Translations under genes and position numbers: made by a program
Notes under the pieces: generated by a model
What the model saw: the letters and a program-made list of their open reading frames with translations, nothing else
Told to the model about the DNA's origin: nothing
Database searches by the model: none
Assembly: GCF_015732285.1 (NCBI RefSeq)
Contig: NZ_WIQU01000022.1
Location: forward strand, 253,119-317,118
DNA length: 64,000 nt
Reading direction: 5' to 3'
Source of the DNA: Pectinatus frisingensis
GTDB taxonomy: Bacteria > Bacillota > Negativicutes > Selenomonadales > Selenomonadaceae
Part shown: piece after piece, positions 47,801-57,559 of the stretch
How positions within the stretch are numbered: the first letter of the stretch is position 1
How the letters are laid out: each line of letters starts with the position of its first letter

Positions 47801-48887
47801 TGAAACTCGGTTACCTGATTTTGATCTGCAATTGTTTGCCGAGGAAAAAACTGAAGATCCGACAGCCAAACGCTTATCTGATGCCCATAAAAAAGGCCAG
47901 GTGGCAAAAAGCCAGGATTTGTCGGCGGCTATTGTAATATTGGTGGGTTTTTTTACGTTATGGAACTGTGGCGAATATATTTACAATTCTATTACACAGT
48001 TTATGGCACTGATCTTTACCAATCTGACACTTTCTCTGGACGCTGAAAGTGTAACGCATTTATTTCTTGAAACGATGATTATTCTGGGTAAGACGATTTT
48101 GCCGGTAATGGGGGCAATTTTATTAGCCGGACTGGCGCTTAATTATTATCAGGTCGGGTTCGTTTTCAGCATGGAGCCGCTATCTTTTGATCTTAATCGC
48201 TTGAACCCGGTAACCGGGTTGGGACGGATTTTTTCCAAGCGCGCAATTATGGAATTATTTAAGTCTATTGCCAAAATATTGGTTGTGGGATATTTTGTTT
48301 ATTTATATATAGTTGATCAGGTTATCCAGATGCCAAAGCTTATTTTTATGGATCTGCGGATGGCATTGGTGACGATTACCGATATTATTTTCAAATTGGC
48401 TTTTGAAATATGCGCGGTGCTGCTAATAATCGGCTTAATAGATTTTATGTATCAAAAATGGCAGCATAAGCAGGAATTAAAAATGAGCAAGCAGGATATT
48501 AAGGATGAGTTTAAACAAAGTGAAGGGGATCCTCAGATAAAGGGGAAAATAAAACAAAAGCAAAAGCAAATATCCCTGCAGCGTATGATGCATGAAGTTC
48601 CCAAAGCCGATGTCATTATAACTAATCCTACACATTTTGCAATAGCCTTGAAATACGAAAAAGGCATGACTGCTCCGGTTATAATTGCTAAAGGACAGGA
48701 TCTGGTTGCCCAAAGGATAAAGCAGATTGCTCGTGAGGCAAATGTCGTTATAGTAGAAAATAAACCATTGGCCCGAACGCTGTATCTTTCTGCCGAAATT
48801 GGTGATGTTGTTCCACCGGAATTGTACAAGGCTGTTGCTGAAGTATTGGCATATGTATATAGATTGAAAAAGAAAAAATTAGCATAA
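47754..48887 (+). CDS. flhB: Flagellar export switch protein FlhB
   Basis: FlhB sets which substrates are exported and cuts itself at NPTH. The 377-residue frame has FDLQLFAEEKTEDPTAKRLSDAHKKGQVAKSQD, four membrane helices, and the NPTHFAIAL autocleavage site at about residue 291. The start is unclear: the only ATG in frame is at 47754, inside fliR, giving about 14 more residues than usual before LQLFAEEKTE; the ATG that overlaps the fliR stop (TGATG, 47800) is in another frame. AGGTG is 9 bases before 47754. Confidence 0.92.
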   Translation: MSFTAVSRQCCTLYIDETRLPDFDLQLFAEEKTEDPTAKRLSDAHKKGQVAKSQDLSAAIVILVGFFTLWNCGEYIYNSITQFMALIFTNLTLSLDAESVTHLFLETMIILGKTILPVMGAILLAGLALNYYQVGFVFSMEPLSFDLNRLNPVTGLGRIFSKRAIMELFKSIAKILVVGYFVYLYIVDQVIQMPKLIFMDLRMALVTITDIIFKLAFEICAVLLIIGLIDFMYQKWQHKQELKMSKQDIKDEFKQSEGDPQIKGKIKQKQKQISLQRMMHEVPKADVIITNPTHFAIALKYEKGMTAPVIIAKGQDLVAQRIKQIAREANVVIVENKPLARTLYLSAEIGDVVPPELYKAVAEVLAYVYRLKKKKLA

Positions 48888-48924
48888 TATTTTATTTTAA
48901 AGCATAGTGAGGGGTTATTGCATT

Positions 48925-50991
48925 ATGGCTGCACCATCTACTACAGCAGGAAATTTTATTAATAAGTACAGTGATGTTGTTATCGCTCTAGCTATCGTGA
49001 CGATAGTCATAATGATGATTATTCCGCTGCCGACGTTTCTTCTGGATTTGTTGTTATGCCTCAATATTACTTTGGCTTTAACCGTGGTAATGGTAACAAT
49101 TTATAATGTTGAGCCGTTGGATTTTTCGGTTTTTCCGTCGTTATTGCTGGTTGCAACTTTATTTCGTTTGGCGTTGAATGTATCTTCAACCAGATTGATT
49201 TTGTTGAATGGTTACGCCGGAGAAGTAATAATGGCATTCGGTAATTTTGTTGTCGGCGGCAATCCGGTAGTAGGATTTATTGTCTTTGTAATTTTGATAA
49301 TTATACAGTTTGTTGTAATTACTAAAGGGGCAGAACGTGTGGCGGAAGTTTCTGCTCGTTTTACTTTGGATGCTATGCCCGGTAAACAGATGGCTATTGA
49401 TGCCGATTTGAATCAAGGTATAATAAATGACGCCGAAGCTAAGGCCAGACGTGAAAAAATACAGCATGAAGCTGATTTTTACGGAGCTATGGACGGGGCC
49501 AGCAAATTTGTCAAAGGCGATGCTATCGCTGCTATTATAATAATCATTATCAATATCTTTGGCGGATTTATAATTGGTATGGTTCAGCGTAATTTGACTA
49601 TAGCTCAGTCATTGCAGCAATATACTTTGCTGACTGTCGGTGAAGGTCTGGTAAATCAGATACCGGCACTTTTGATATCAACGGCTACAGGTATCATCGT
49701 TACGCGGGCTGCTTCTAATTCCAATTTGGGACATGATCTGATAAGTCAATTATTTAGGAATCCACGGATATTTTTTATAGTTTCCGGTGTCCTGGTTTTC
49801 CTATCCTTGATACCGGGGCTGCCTACAATTCCATTTTTGGTGCTGGCGGCATTCGCTTTTATAATTGCTTATAATCTGCGCAGGTCAGAACGGACGTCTT
49901 TAGCCAATACTCAGGCTAAACAAAAAGAACAGAGCAAGGAAGCAATAAAAAAACCGGAGAATGTTATATCTTTATTACAGGTGGATCCAATGGAACTGGA
50001 AATAGGTTATAGTTTGATTCCATTGGTTGACACAGCACAAGGTGGAGATCTGCTGGAGCGTATTGTGATGATCAGACGGCAATGTGCCTTGGAATTAGGC
50101 TTGGTTGTCCCCACTATCAGGATACGTGATAATATTCAGATAAAACCTAACGCTTATATCATAAAATTAAGAGGTATTGAAATAGCCAAGGGAGAATTAT
50201 TACTTGACCACTATTTAGCAATGAATTCCGGAACAGTGGTAGAAGAAATTGATGGCATAAAAACTACTGAACCAGCTTTTGGATTACCGGCTATATGGGT
50301 GACTGAAGCACAGCGTGAACAGGCAGAATTGAATGGATATACGGTGGTTGATGCCGTTTCTGTTTTAGCGACACATCTTACAGAGGTTATAAAGGCCCAT
50401 GCTGATGAAATACTGAGTCGTCAGGAAACGCAGAATTTAATTGATAATATTAAGAAAACTAGTCCGTCGGTGGTTGAAGAAGTCGTACCTGATCTGCTCA
50501 GTGTTGGTGAGATACAAAAAGTCCTGGCTAATTTACTGCATGAGCGAGTATCTATTCGCGATATGGCTACGATTTTGGAAGTTTTGTCGGATTATGCGAA
50601 AATGACCAAGGATACTGATGTTTTAACAGAATATGTACGGCATGCCTTAGCAAGGCAGATAACTAGTCAGTATGTGCAAAACAATACCCTGCCATGTGTG
50701 TCACTTGATCCGGGACTGGAAAATAAAATTGCCGGTGCTGTGCAGCGGACGGAGCGGGGATCATATGTAAGTCTTGATCCTAATACGATGAAAAATCTTA
50801 TAACGGCGATGAACAAGGTCCTGCAGGAACTCACGGATCTGGGTTATCAACCGATTGTGCTTACAGGGCCGGCTATCAGGATATATTTTAAAAAATTAAT
50901 TGAAAGATCTATTGCTGGTGTAATTGTATTATCACAGGCTGAAATAGATTCAAATGTGGAAATTCAGATTCTTGGGGTGGTGAAAATATAA
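48925..50991 (+). CDS. flhA: Flagellar export gate protein FlhA
   Basis: FlhA is the nonameric export gate and docking platform. The 688-residue protein has about eight membrane helices in the first half, the FHIPEP-type block (RLALNVSSTRLIL; FVVITKGAERVAEVSARFTLDAMPGKQMAIDADLNQG) and a cytoplasmic half ending in the substrate-binding domain. The frame opens at a GTG at 48907, but GAGGGG is spaced for the ATG at 48925. The TAA abuts the flhF TTG directly. Confidence 0.97.
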   Translation: MAAPSTTAGNFINKYSDVVIALAIVTIVIMMIIPLPTFLLDLLLCLNITLALTVVMVTIYNVEPLDFSVFPSLLLVATLFRLALNVSSTRLILLNGYAGEVIMAFGNFVVGGNPVVGFIVFVILIIIQFVVITKGAERVAEVSARFTLDAMPGKQMAIDADLNQGIINDAEAKARREKIQHEADFYGAMDGASKFVKGDAIAAIIIIIINIFGGFIIGMVQRNLTIAQSLQQYTLLTVGEGLVNQIPALLISTATGIIVTRAASNSNLGHDLISQLFRNPRIFFIVSGVLVFLSLIPGLPTIPFLVLAAFAFIIAYNLRRSERTSLANTQAKQKEQSKEAIKKPENVISLLQVDPMELEIGYSLIPLVDTAQGGDLLERIVMIRRQCALELGLVVPTIRIRDNIQIKPNAYIIKLRGIEIAKGELLLDHYLAMNSGTVVEEIDGIKTTEPAFGLPAIWVTEAQREQAELNGYTVVDAVSVLATHLTEVIKAHADEILSRQETQNLIDNIKKTSPSVVEEVVPDLLSVGEIQKVLANLLHERVSIRDMATILEVLSDYAKMTKDTDVLTEYVRHALARQITSQYVQNNTLPCVSLDPGLENKIAGAVQRTERGSYVSLDPNTMKNLITAMNKVLQELTDLGYQPIVLTGPAIRIYFKKLIERSIAGVIVLSQAEIDSNVEIQILGVVKI

Positions 50992-52302
50992 TTGCAGATT
51001 AAAGTATTTAAGGAGCGTACTGCTAAGGCAGCTATGGATAGAGTCCGTGCGGAATTAGGTGCGGACGCGGTGATTTTGCATACTAAAAAATACACTACAG
51101 GGGGGATTTTTGGTTATGGTGGCAAAAAAATGGTTGAAGTAACGGCAGCTGTTGAGGACAAACCGCGCACAGCAATTTTACCGCCGGTTATAAATAGTAG
51201 CGCACCGGTTCCTGACAGCAGGCCGATATCAAAGCCGGTACGGCAGCAAGCTGTACCGGAGCAAATGAAACCGATTGTACCTAAGAAAGTATTGCAGAAT
51301 TATAAAACTGTCAACTATAATGAGCCGGCAGCAGATACACCCGGAGAAGATACTGTATCGGCCGATTATGTACGACAGCCGAAAATTATAAAGGCGTCTG
51401 ATAATATGCAGGATATGAATGCTGGAGAAAATGGACAGGAAGTAAAAATCCGGCAGCTGGAGACAGAACTTGCCCAAATGAAGCTCATGCTTAATGACGT
51501 ACTAAAAGGACAAGGCAAAAGTGCGGAATCTGATATTGTATCATTACAAGAGGCATTGCAACAGCAGGAAGTTGATGATGCGATAATCGAGGAAATTGTT
51601 AATCAGTCGGCCGATAGTAATGCACTATTGGATAAAAACATGCCGGCAGCCCGAAAAATTTTACTGGATTACCTGGCTCAATATATAAAACCACCAACGG
51701 GAATAGAACTCACTGCCGGACGGCCTAAGATTGTCGCGTTAATTGGTACCACCGGTGTGGGAAAGACTACAACACTAGCTAAGATAGCTGCCCGTTTTGC
51801 TTTAGAACAGGGCGTGCGTGCAGCATTAATAACTGCTGACACATATCGGATATCGGCGGTTGACCAGTTAAAGACATACTCGGATATCATTGGACTGCCA
51901 TTGGAAATTGTTTATTCACCATCTGAGTTAAAAGATACAATCGATAAACATAAAGATAAACAATTGATTTTAATTGACACCGCCGGCCGCAGCCAGCATA
52001 ATGAATATCAGTTAATGGAATTGCATGATTTACTTGCTGCCGGCAACGGTATTGAAAAGCATCTTGTTCTAAGTGCTACCACTAAGCCGCGTGATGTAGT
52101 GGATATAATTAGAAAGTTTTCTTTATGTGCACCTGATCGGGTTATTTTTACCAAAACTGATGAAACATCCAGTATTGGCATGGTTCTCAATTTACTTAAG
52201 CAATATCCGATTACTTTATCATATTTTACCAATGGACAAAGTGTGCCTGATGACATTTTCCCGGCATTGGCAAAAAATTTAGCTGATCTTCTGTTGAGGT
52301 AG
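50992..52302 (+). CDS. flhF: Flagellar placement GTPase FlhF
   Basis: FlhF is an SRP-type GTPase that fixes where and how many flagella form. The 436-residue protein has the N-terminal B domain (IKVFKERTAKAAMDRVRAELG), a variable Pro/Gln-rich linker with a coiled segment, then the NG domains with GTTGVGKTTTLAKIAARF, DTYRISAVDQLKTYSDI, IDTAGRSQHNE and FTKTDETSSIG. TTG start immediately after flhA; GGTGG lies about 12 bases upstream. Confidence 0.96.
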   Translation: MQIKVFKERTAKAAMDRVRAELGADAVILHTKKYTTGGIFGYGGKKMVEVTAAVEDKPRTAILPPVINSSAPVPDSRPISKPVRQQAVPEQMKPIVPKKVLQNYKTVNYNEPAADTPGEDTVSADYVRQPKIIKASDNMQDMNAGENGQEVKIRQLETELAQMKLMLNDVLKGQGKSAESDIVSLQEALQQQEVDDAIIEEIVNQSADSNALLDKNMPAARKILLDYLAQYIKPPTGIELTAGRPKIVALIGTTGVGKTTTLAKIAARFALEQGVRAALITADTYRISAVDQLKTYSDIIGLPLEIVYSPSELKDTIDKHKDKQLILIDTAGRSQHNEYQLMELHDLLAAGNGIEKHLVLSATTKPRDVVDIIRKFSLCAPDRVIFTKTDETSSIGMVLNLLKQYPITLSYFTNGQSVPDDIFPALAKNLADLLLR

Positions 52303-52309
52303 ATATATT

Positions 52310-53209
52310 ATGAAAGACCAAGCTGCCAAATTGCGACAACTAGTCGGGGGAAAAAATTTTGTTGGTGATTTGCAGGAGACAGGTTCTGTAAATGTTGATA
52401 AGAAAGATAATCTGCCGTATATCATTGCAATTACGAGTGGTAAGGGCGGTGTCGGCAAAACAAATTTTACCGTTAACCTGGCCATTGCTTTATCACGAAT
52501 GGGCAAACGTGTTTTGATAATTGATGCGGATTTGGGATTGGCAAATGTTGAGGTGATTTTAGGCTGTTCATCAAGGTATACGATGATGGATTTGTTAAAC
52601 AGTGATATTTCTTTGGCGCAGATCATATTGGAAGGTCCTGCCGGAATCAAATATATCTCGGGGGGATCTGGAATTGAACAAATGTCGGATCTTTCAGTTA
52701 CCACCAGGGAACTGCTGATACAAAAGCTATACGCGTGTGAGACTGTTGCTGATATAATTTTAGTAGATACTGGTGCCGGCGTCGGTAGAAATGTGTTGGA
52801 TTTTTTATTATCATCCGATGAGATTATTTTACTCACTACACCAGAACCAACGGCATTGACGGATGCATATGCCGTTATCAAAGCCTGCAGAGCGAAAACA
52901 GATTTTCTTAATATAAAATTCGTTATCAATAAGATATATGATGAGTCTGAGGGAATCGATGTCGGTATGAAACTGATCGAAACCACCAGAAGATTTTTAC
53001 AAGTTAATGTAAGTTATCTGGGAATGATTTATGATGACCGCAATATGACAAATGCTATAAAAAAGCAGATTCCTCTGTTATTGTCTTATCCTGATACTAT
53101 TGCGGCCAAATGCATAAATTCAATAGCAAAGGCAGTTTTGCAGGGAGACAGTATGCGAGTCAAACGGGGTTGGCGCGGTTTTTTGCAGCGTTTGATTTTT
53201 TCCCGTTAG
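52310..53209 (+). CDS. flhG: Flagellar number regulator FlhG (MinD-like ATPase)
   Basis: FlhG (YlxH) is a MinD-like ATPase that stimulates FlhF and limits flagellar number. The 299-residue protein has the N-terminal FlhF-activating DQAAKLRQL motif (DQAxxLR), the deviant Walker A SGKGGVGKTN, VLIIDADLGLANVEVILG, and VDTGAGVGRNVLDFLLSSDEI. A basic C-terminal helix (RVKRGWRGFLQRLIFSR) fits a membrane-targeting sequence. Starts 7 bases after flhF. Confidence 0.96.
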   Translation: MKDQAAKLRQLVGGKNFVGDLQETGSVNVDKKDNLPYIIAITSGKGGVGKTNFTVNLAIALSRMGKRVLIIDADLGLANVEVILGCSSRYTMMDLLNSDISLAQIILEGPAGIKYISGGSGIEQMSDLSVTTRELLIQKLYACETVADIILVDTGAGVGRNVLDFLLSSDEIILLTTPEPTALTDAYAVIKACRAKTDFLNIKFVINKIYDESEGIDVGMKLIETTRRFLQVNVSYLGMIYDDRNMTNAIKKQIPLLLSYPDTIAAKCINSIAKAVLQGDSMRVKRGWRGFLQRLIFSR

Positions 53210-53228
53210 TTTTACGGAGGAAACGACA

Positions 53229-53909
53229 ATGAAGCATATTAATGTTTTTAAGACAAAAAAAATTTTAAGGATAGGGCAGCGTATAGAGATTACTAAGATA
53301 GGCAACAGTGATGAGGCCGTCGCTTATTCAAGCAGAGTTGAAGATATACAGGAAAATGAAGTTTTTTTGGCCTTGCCGGCAGATTCAAGGCGATGTCCGA
53401 TAATTCCGGAAACAAATCAGCCTATTAGTGGTAAAATAATTGACAGCACCTGTATTTATATCTTTACCGGTCAGTATAGGCATTTGGCAAAAATCAATGT
53501 ACCGGTATGGGTATTAAATATTAATGATACAGTCATAAAAGCACAAAACCGGGAATTTGTAAGAATACCGTTGCGGACGGCATTGCGAATTATAACATTT
53601 GATGAAAACGGCGGAATTAATGCACCGTTCAAAACTGAAAGTTTCGACATGAGCGGTAATGGCATATCTTTTTTCTACAATACCAAATTGCTGCCCAATA
53701 GTAAAATTATAATTGAGACTGAGCTTATTCCTTCCGTAGGCAGAATATATACTTTTGCCAGGATAAAACGTTCTATTTTAAAAGACAGTAATCAATATCT
53801 TGTCGGCGCTAAATTTATTGATTTATCGCGGCAGATTCAAAATAAATTGATAAAATATCTTTTTACTAAACAAAGGGAATTTATTAATAAAGGGATAATA
53901 CAAAAGTAA
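53229..53909 (+). CDS. YcgR-like PilZ domain protein
   Basis: A cyclic di-GMP receptor likely to slow or stop the motor. The 226-residue protein has a YcgR-N-like N-terminal domain (residues about 10-95) and a PilZ domain with both ligand motifs: R108-EFV-R112 (RxxxR) and D140-MSGNG (D/NxSxxG). All key residues are present, so it should bind cyclic di-GMP. It stands between flhG and cheB, where B. subtilis has no gene. GGAGG precedes the ATG. Confidence 0.9.
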   Translation: MKHINVFKTKKILRIGQRIEITKIGNSDEAVAYSSRVEDIQENEVFLALPADSRRCPIIPETNQPISGKIIDSTCIYIFTGQYRHLAKINVPVWVLNINDTVIKAQNREFVRIPLRTALRIITFDENGGINAPFKTESFDMSGNGISFFYNTKLLPNSKIIIETELIPSVGRIYTFARIKRSILKDSNQYLVGAKFIDLSRQIQNKLIKYLFTKQREFINKGIIQK

Positions 53910-53924
53910 GAAAGGAAAATAGCA

Positions 53925-54989
53925 TTGATCCGTATTTTAATAGCAGATGATTCAATCTTCATGAGAAAAATATTGTCAGATATATTTGCTACACAAGCAG
54001 ATTTTACAGTAGTAGGTGTGGCAGTGAATGGAAGGGATGCTATAGAAAAAGTTTTGGAGTTAAAACCTGATATTATGACCCTTGATGTCAATATGCCGAT
54101 CATGAATGGCTTGCATGCCTTAAAAGTGATTATGCGGGAAGCTCCGCTGCCGGTCATAATGGTAAGCAGTCTTACTAAATCAGGTGCTGACGAAACAATA
54201 GCGGCATTGGAGGCAGGCGCGGTAGATTTTATTAATAAGGGTAATACTAATATAATTAATTCCAGAGATATAAGTGACAGCATAATAAATAAATGCCGGG
54301 CAGCAGTTAAAGTGAAGGGTAAGCTATCCGCATGGCATATAAATTCTAAAAGGGTGAGTCCGTTTTATTCCGTAACCGAAGGACGACCTGCATACAATAG
54401 CAGTGCAGCAGGTTGTACCAGATTGGTTGCTATTGGAACATCGACAGGGGGACCTAAGGCACTGCAGGATGTAATCACTAAGCTGCCGGCAGATCTGCCG
54501 TGCGGTGTGGTCGTTGTACAGCACATGCCGCCCGGTTTCACAAAGTCATTGGCAGACAGATTAAATCAATTGTCTGAGGTGACTGTTAAAGAGGCTGAAA
54601 ATGGTGATCGTATTGAACCTGCGCATGTCTATATAGCACCGGGAAATTACCATATGGTGGTGCATAAGGATGCTGCCGGAGGTATAATATCACTTAATCA
54701 GGAGCCGCCGATCGGTAATCACCGCCCGTCAGTCAATGCATTGTTTAATTCCGCAGTCCCTTTCGGAAAGAGCCTTGTATCAGTTATTATGACTGGTATG
54801 GGAAATGACGGGGCAGCAGGCATGCTGCAGATAAAAAAGGCCGGCGGCTATGTAATTGCTGAGAGTGAGCTGACATCAGTAGTTTATGGAATGCCTAAGG
54901 CCGTTGTTGATTTGGGAATAGCTGATGAGGTTTTGCCTGTGGATGAAATAGCTAATGCAATAGTTAGTGCCATAAAAAGAAATCAATAA
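53925..54989 (+). CDS. cheB: Chemotaxis methylesterase/deamidase CheB
   Basis: CheB removes methyl groups from receptors (adaptation). The 354-residue protein has a receiver domain (residues 1-120; D8-D9, D54 in MTLDVNMP, K in FINKG, where the usual following proline is glycine) and the esterase domain (about 165-350) with the Ser in IGTSTGGPKAL, His in VVQHMPPGFTKSLA and Asp in GMGNDGAAGM. TTG start behind AAAGGAAA. cheR, its opposite, is not in the window. Confidence 0.95.
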   Translation: MIRILIADDSIFMRKILSDIFATQADFTVVGVAVNGRDAIEKVLELKPDIMTLDVNMPIMNGLHALKVIMREAPLPVIMVSSLTKSGADETIAALEAGAVDFINKGNTNIINSRDISDSIINKCRAAVKVKGKLSAWHINSKRVSPFYSVTEGRPAYNSSAAGCTRLVAIGTSTGGPKALQDVITKLPADLPCGVVVVQHMPPGFTKSLADRLNQLSEVTVKEAENGDRIEPAHVYIAPGNYHMVVHKDAAGGIISLNQEPPIGNHRPSVNALFNSAVPFGKSLVSVIMTGMGNDGAAGMLQIKKAGGYVIAESELTSVVYGMPKAVVDLGIADEVLPVDEIANAIVSAIKRNQ

Positions 54990-55008
54990 TATTCTGGAGG
55001 AATGAAAA

Positions 55009-57054
55009 ATGGATACTAGTCAATATATGGAGATGTTTCTGGAAGAATCAAAAGATCATTTGCAGTCACTTAATGAACGTCTCCTGGACCTTGAAAAAGA
55101 TCCTGAGGATTCCGATGCGATAAATGAGATTTTCAGAAGCGCACATACATTGAAGGGAATGTCGGCTACAATGGGTTTTACAGCCATTGCCGAACTTACT
55201 CATGATATGGAAAACGTACTGGATTTGATTCGTAATGAAAAACTGCACGCTGATGAAGACATTGTGGATATATTATTTAAAAGTGTCGATGCCTTGCAGC
55301 AGATGGTCGATAATGTAGAAGCCGGTAATCCTGAAGATTCGGTTGATGTAAAAGGTTTGGTAGAAAAGTTGAATGCCATTGCTTCCGGTAATTCAACAGG
55401 TTCAATCGCTAAAAGCAGTACAGATAAATCATCAGCTGCGCCCGCGGATGCAGCTGATGATAAAAAAGCTGATATGAGCATAGAACTTACCGATATTGAC
55501 AAAGATCTCATTAATAAGGCTAAAGAATCGGGCCTGCGGGCAATGCATGTGAGGATTATTTTAGCTGAAACATGTGTGCTGAAAGCGGTTCGTTCGTATA
55601 TGGTAATGTCAGCACTGGATGAATTGGGTGACGTAATAAAATCTGTTCCACCGGCAGAGGATTTAGAACAAGAAAAGTTTGACTTATCATTTGATGTTAT
55701 TTTACTGACAGGTGAAGAAGAACAGCGGGTAGAATCTACATTATTGGGTATTTCTGAAATAAAGCAAGTAATGATAGAAATAATTAAACTTGATGCACCG
55801 GCATTGGTACCGGCTGTCAAGAAAGCAGCTGTTCCGGCAGTTGCCAAACCGAGTGCTCCGGTCAAAAAGAAGCAGGCTATCCAGCATCATGACAACATGA
55901 AAGGTGGCCAATCTGTACGTGTTGGTATTGAAAAGCTTGATTCTTTGATGAATTTGGTCGGTGAATTAGTTATCAACAAGACACGGCTGGAACAAATTGG
56001 CAATACTCACCGTATTACTGAATTAGTGGAAACAGTTGAACAAATGGATCGGGTCACGAGTGACTTACAGTCAATTGTCATGAAGGTGCGGATGGTTCCG
56101 GTAGGGCAGGTATTTAACCGGTTTCCCCGTGTTGTACGGGATTTGGCAAAAGAATTGGGTAAGGAAGTCAATTTGACTATTGAAGGTGAAGAAACTGAGC
56201 TGGACAGAACTGTAATAGATGAAATTGGAGATCCGTTAGTCCATCTTATCCGCAATTCAATGGACCATGGCATAGAACATCCTGATGATCGTGAAGCAAA
56301 GGGTAAGCCGCGTGTCGGTAAGGTAGGCCTCATAGCCAGACATGAAGGTAATAATGTAATAATCATGGTCACTGATGACGGCGCTGGCATGGATGCTGCA
56401 GTCATTCGGGATAAAGCATTGGAAAAAGGTGTTATTACACAGGAAGATGCCGATAATATGACAGAGTCAGAGGCAGTGCGATTGATCTTTTTACCGGGTT
56501 TTTCCACTTCTGATGTAATTACTGATGTATCCGGACGTGGCGTAGGAATGGATGTTGTGCGAACTACGATCGAAGCATTAGGTGGAGTTATTGATGTTGA
56601 AACCAAACGTAATGCCGGCAGTATATTTAAAATAAAGCTGCCTTTGACATTGGCTATTATTCAGGCTTTACTGGTCAATGTACAAAAAGAAATTTACGCT
56701 ATTCCATTGGCTTCTATTGATAGCACTATAAATATAACGCCAGATGATATAAAAACTATCCAAAACAGGGAAACTATCGTTATTCGTGGTGAAATAATAC
56801 CAATAGTCCGTTTGAACCAAGCCCTTAATGTACCGCCTGCGGCTGATTTTGACAGTGATGAAATATACATAGTCGTCGTGCATATTGGTGATAAGAAATG
56901 CGGCATTATGGTTGACAGATTGATTGGTCAGCAGGAAATCGTAATAAAAACGCTGGGCAAATTGTTATCGGGTATCAAGGTTATTTCCGGTGCAACGGTT
57001 TTAGGTAATGGTCAGATTGCCCTGATTTTAGATGTTGCAATTTTAATGCAATAA
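55009..57054 (+). CDS. cheA: Chemotaxis histidine kinase CheA
   Basis: CheA reads receptors and phosphorylates CheY and CheB. The 681-residue protein has, in order: HPt domain with H46 in IFRSAHTLKGMS; a linker; a P2 CheY-binding domain (about residues 165-265); dimer helices (SLMNLVGELVINKTRLEQIG); the ATPase domain (VHLIRNSMDHGIE, VTDDGAGMDA, SGRGVGMDVV); and a C-terminal CheW-like domain. Standard size. CTGGAGGAA precedes the ATG. Confidence 0.97.
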   Translation: MDTSQYMEMFLEESKDHLQSLNERLLDLEKDPEDSDAINEIFRSAHTLKGMSATMGFTAIAELTHDMENVLDLIRNEKLHADEDIVDILFKSVDALQQMVDNVEAGNPEDSVDVKGLVEKLNAIASGNSTGSIAKSSTDKSSAAPADAADDKKADMSIELTDIDKDLINKAKESGLRAMHVRIILAETCVLKAVRSYMVMSALDELGDVIKSVPPAEDLEQEKFDLSFDVILLTGEEEQRVESTLLGISEIKQVMIEIIKLDAPALVPAVKKAAVPAVAKPSAPVKKKQAIQHHDNMKGGQSVRVGIEKLDSLMNLVGELVINKTRLEQIGNTHRITELVETVEQMDRVTSDLQSIVMKVRMVPVGQVFNRFPRVVRDLAKELGKEVNLTIEGEETELDRTVIDEIGDPLVHLIRNSMDHGIEHPDDREAKGKPRVGKVGLIARHEGNNVIIMVTDDGAGMDAAVIRDKALEKGVITQEDADNMTESEAVRLIFLPGFSTSDVITDVSGRGVGMDVVRTTIEALGGVIDVETKRNAGSIFKIKLPLTLAIIQALLVNVQKEIYAIPLASIDSTINITPDDIKTIQNRETIVIRGEIIPIVRLNQALNVPPAADFDSDEIYIVVVHIGDKKCGIMVDRLIGQQEIVIKTLGKLLSGIKVISGATVLGNGQIALILDVAILMQ

Positions 57055-57073
57055 TTTGTAGGAGGAGTATATC

Positions 57074-57550
57074 ATGGAACAGCAAGAAGCTGCATCAAGT
57101 GAAGTACAGATAGTCGCATTTAAGTTAAAGCGTGAAGAATACGGCATAAGTATCTTAAATGTTGAAGAAATAAAAAGACTTACTGACATAACCCGGGTAC
57201 CTTTTACGCCAGAATATATCAAGGGTGTTATAAATCTGCGGGGCAGTGTACTGCCGGTTATTGACCTGAAAAAAAGAATCGGTCTGCCGGATGAAGAGTA
57301 TAGTGAATCTACCAGAATAATTGTCATAAAATTAGAAGATATAACAGTTGGCATGATCGTGGATGCCGTCACCGAGGTTTTGACTGTTGATACTAACTGT
57401 ATAACTAATTACAAGCAGATAATATCAACGGAAAATGATCTGCATGCAGAGTCCAATAAATTTATAAGCGGCATAGGCAATTTAAATGACCGACTCGTTA
57501 TTTTATTAAATTTATATGAAATATTAGGATTAAATAACGAAAATAAATGA
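57074..57550 (+). CDS. cheW: Chemotaxis coupling protein CheW
   Basis: CheW links receptors to CheA. The 158-residue protein is a single CheW domain with VAFKLKREEYGISILNVEEIKRL, FTPEYIKGVINLRGSVLPVIDLKKR and VGMIVDAVTEVL. GGAGGAG precedes the ATG. Followed by cheC 9 bases later. Confidence 0.97.
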   Translation: MEQQEAASSEVQIVAFKLKREEYGISILNVEEIKRLTDITRVPFTPEYIKGVINLRGSVLPVIDLKKRIGLPDEEYSESTRIIVIKLEDITVGMIVDAVTEVLTVDTNCITNYKQIISTENDLHAESNKFISGIGNLNDRLVILLNLYEILGLNNENK

Positions 57551-57559
57551 GGTGTGCAT

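Noticed and set aside
55200-55865. 221-codon minus-strand frame inside cheA
   Set aside because: Ser/Thr-rich translation of the cheA complement with no start signal; cheA is complete on the other strand.
56007-56606. 199-codon minus-strand frame inside cheA
   Set aside because: Same reason: antisense shadow of the CheA dimer and ATPase domains.
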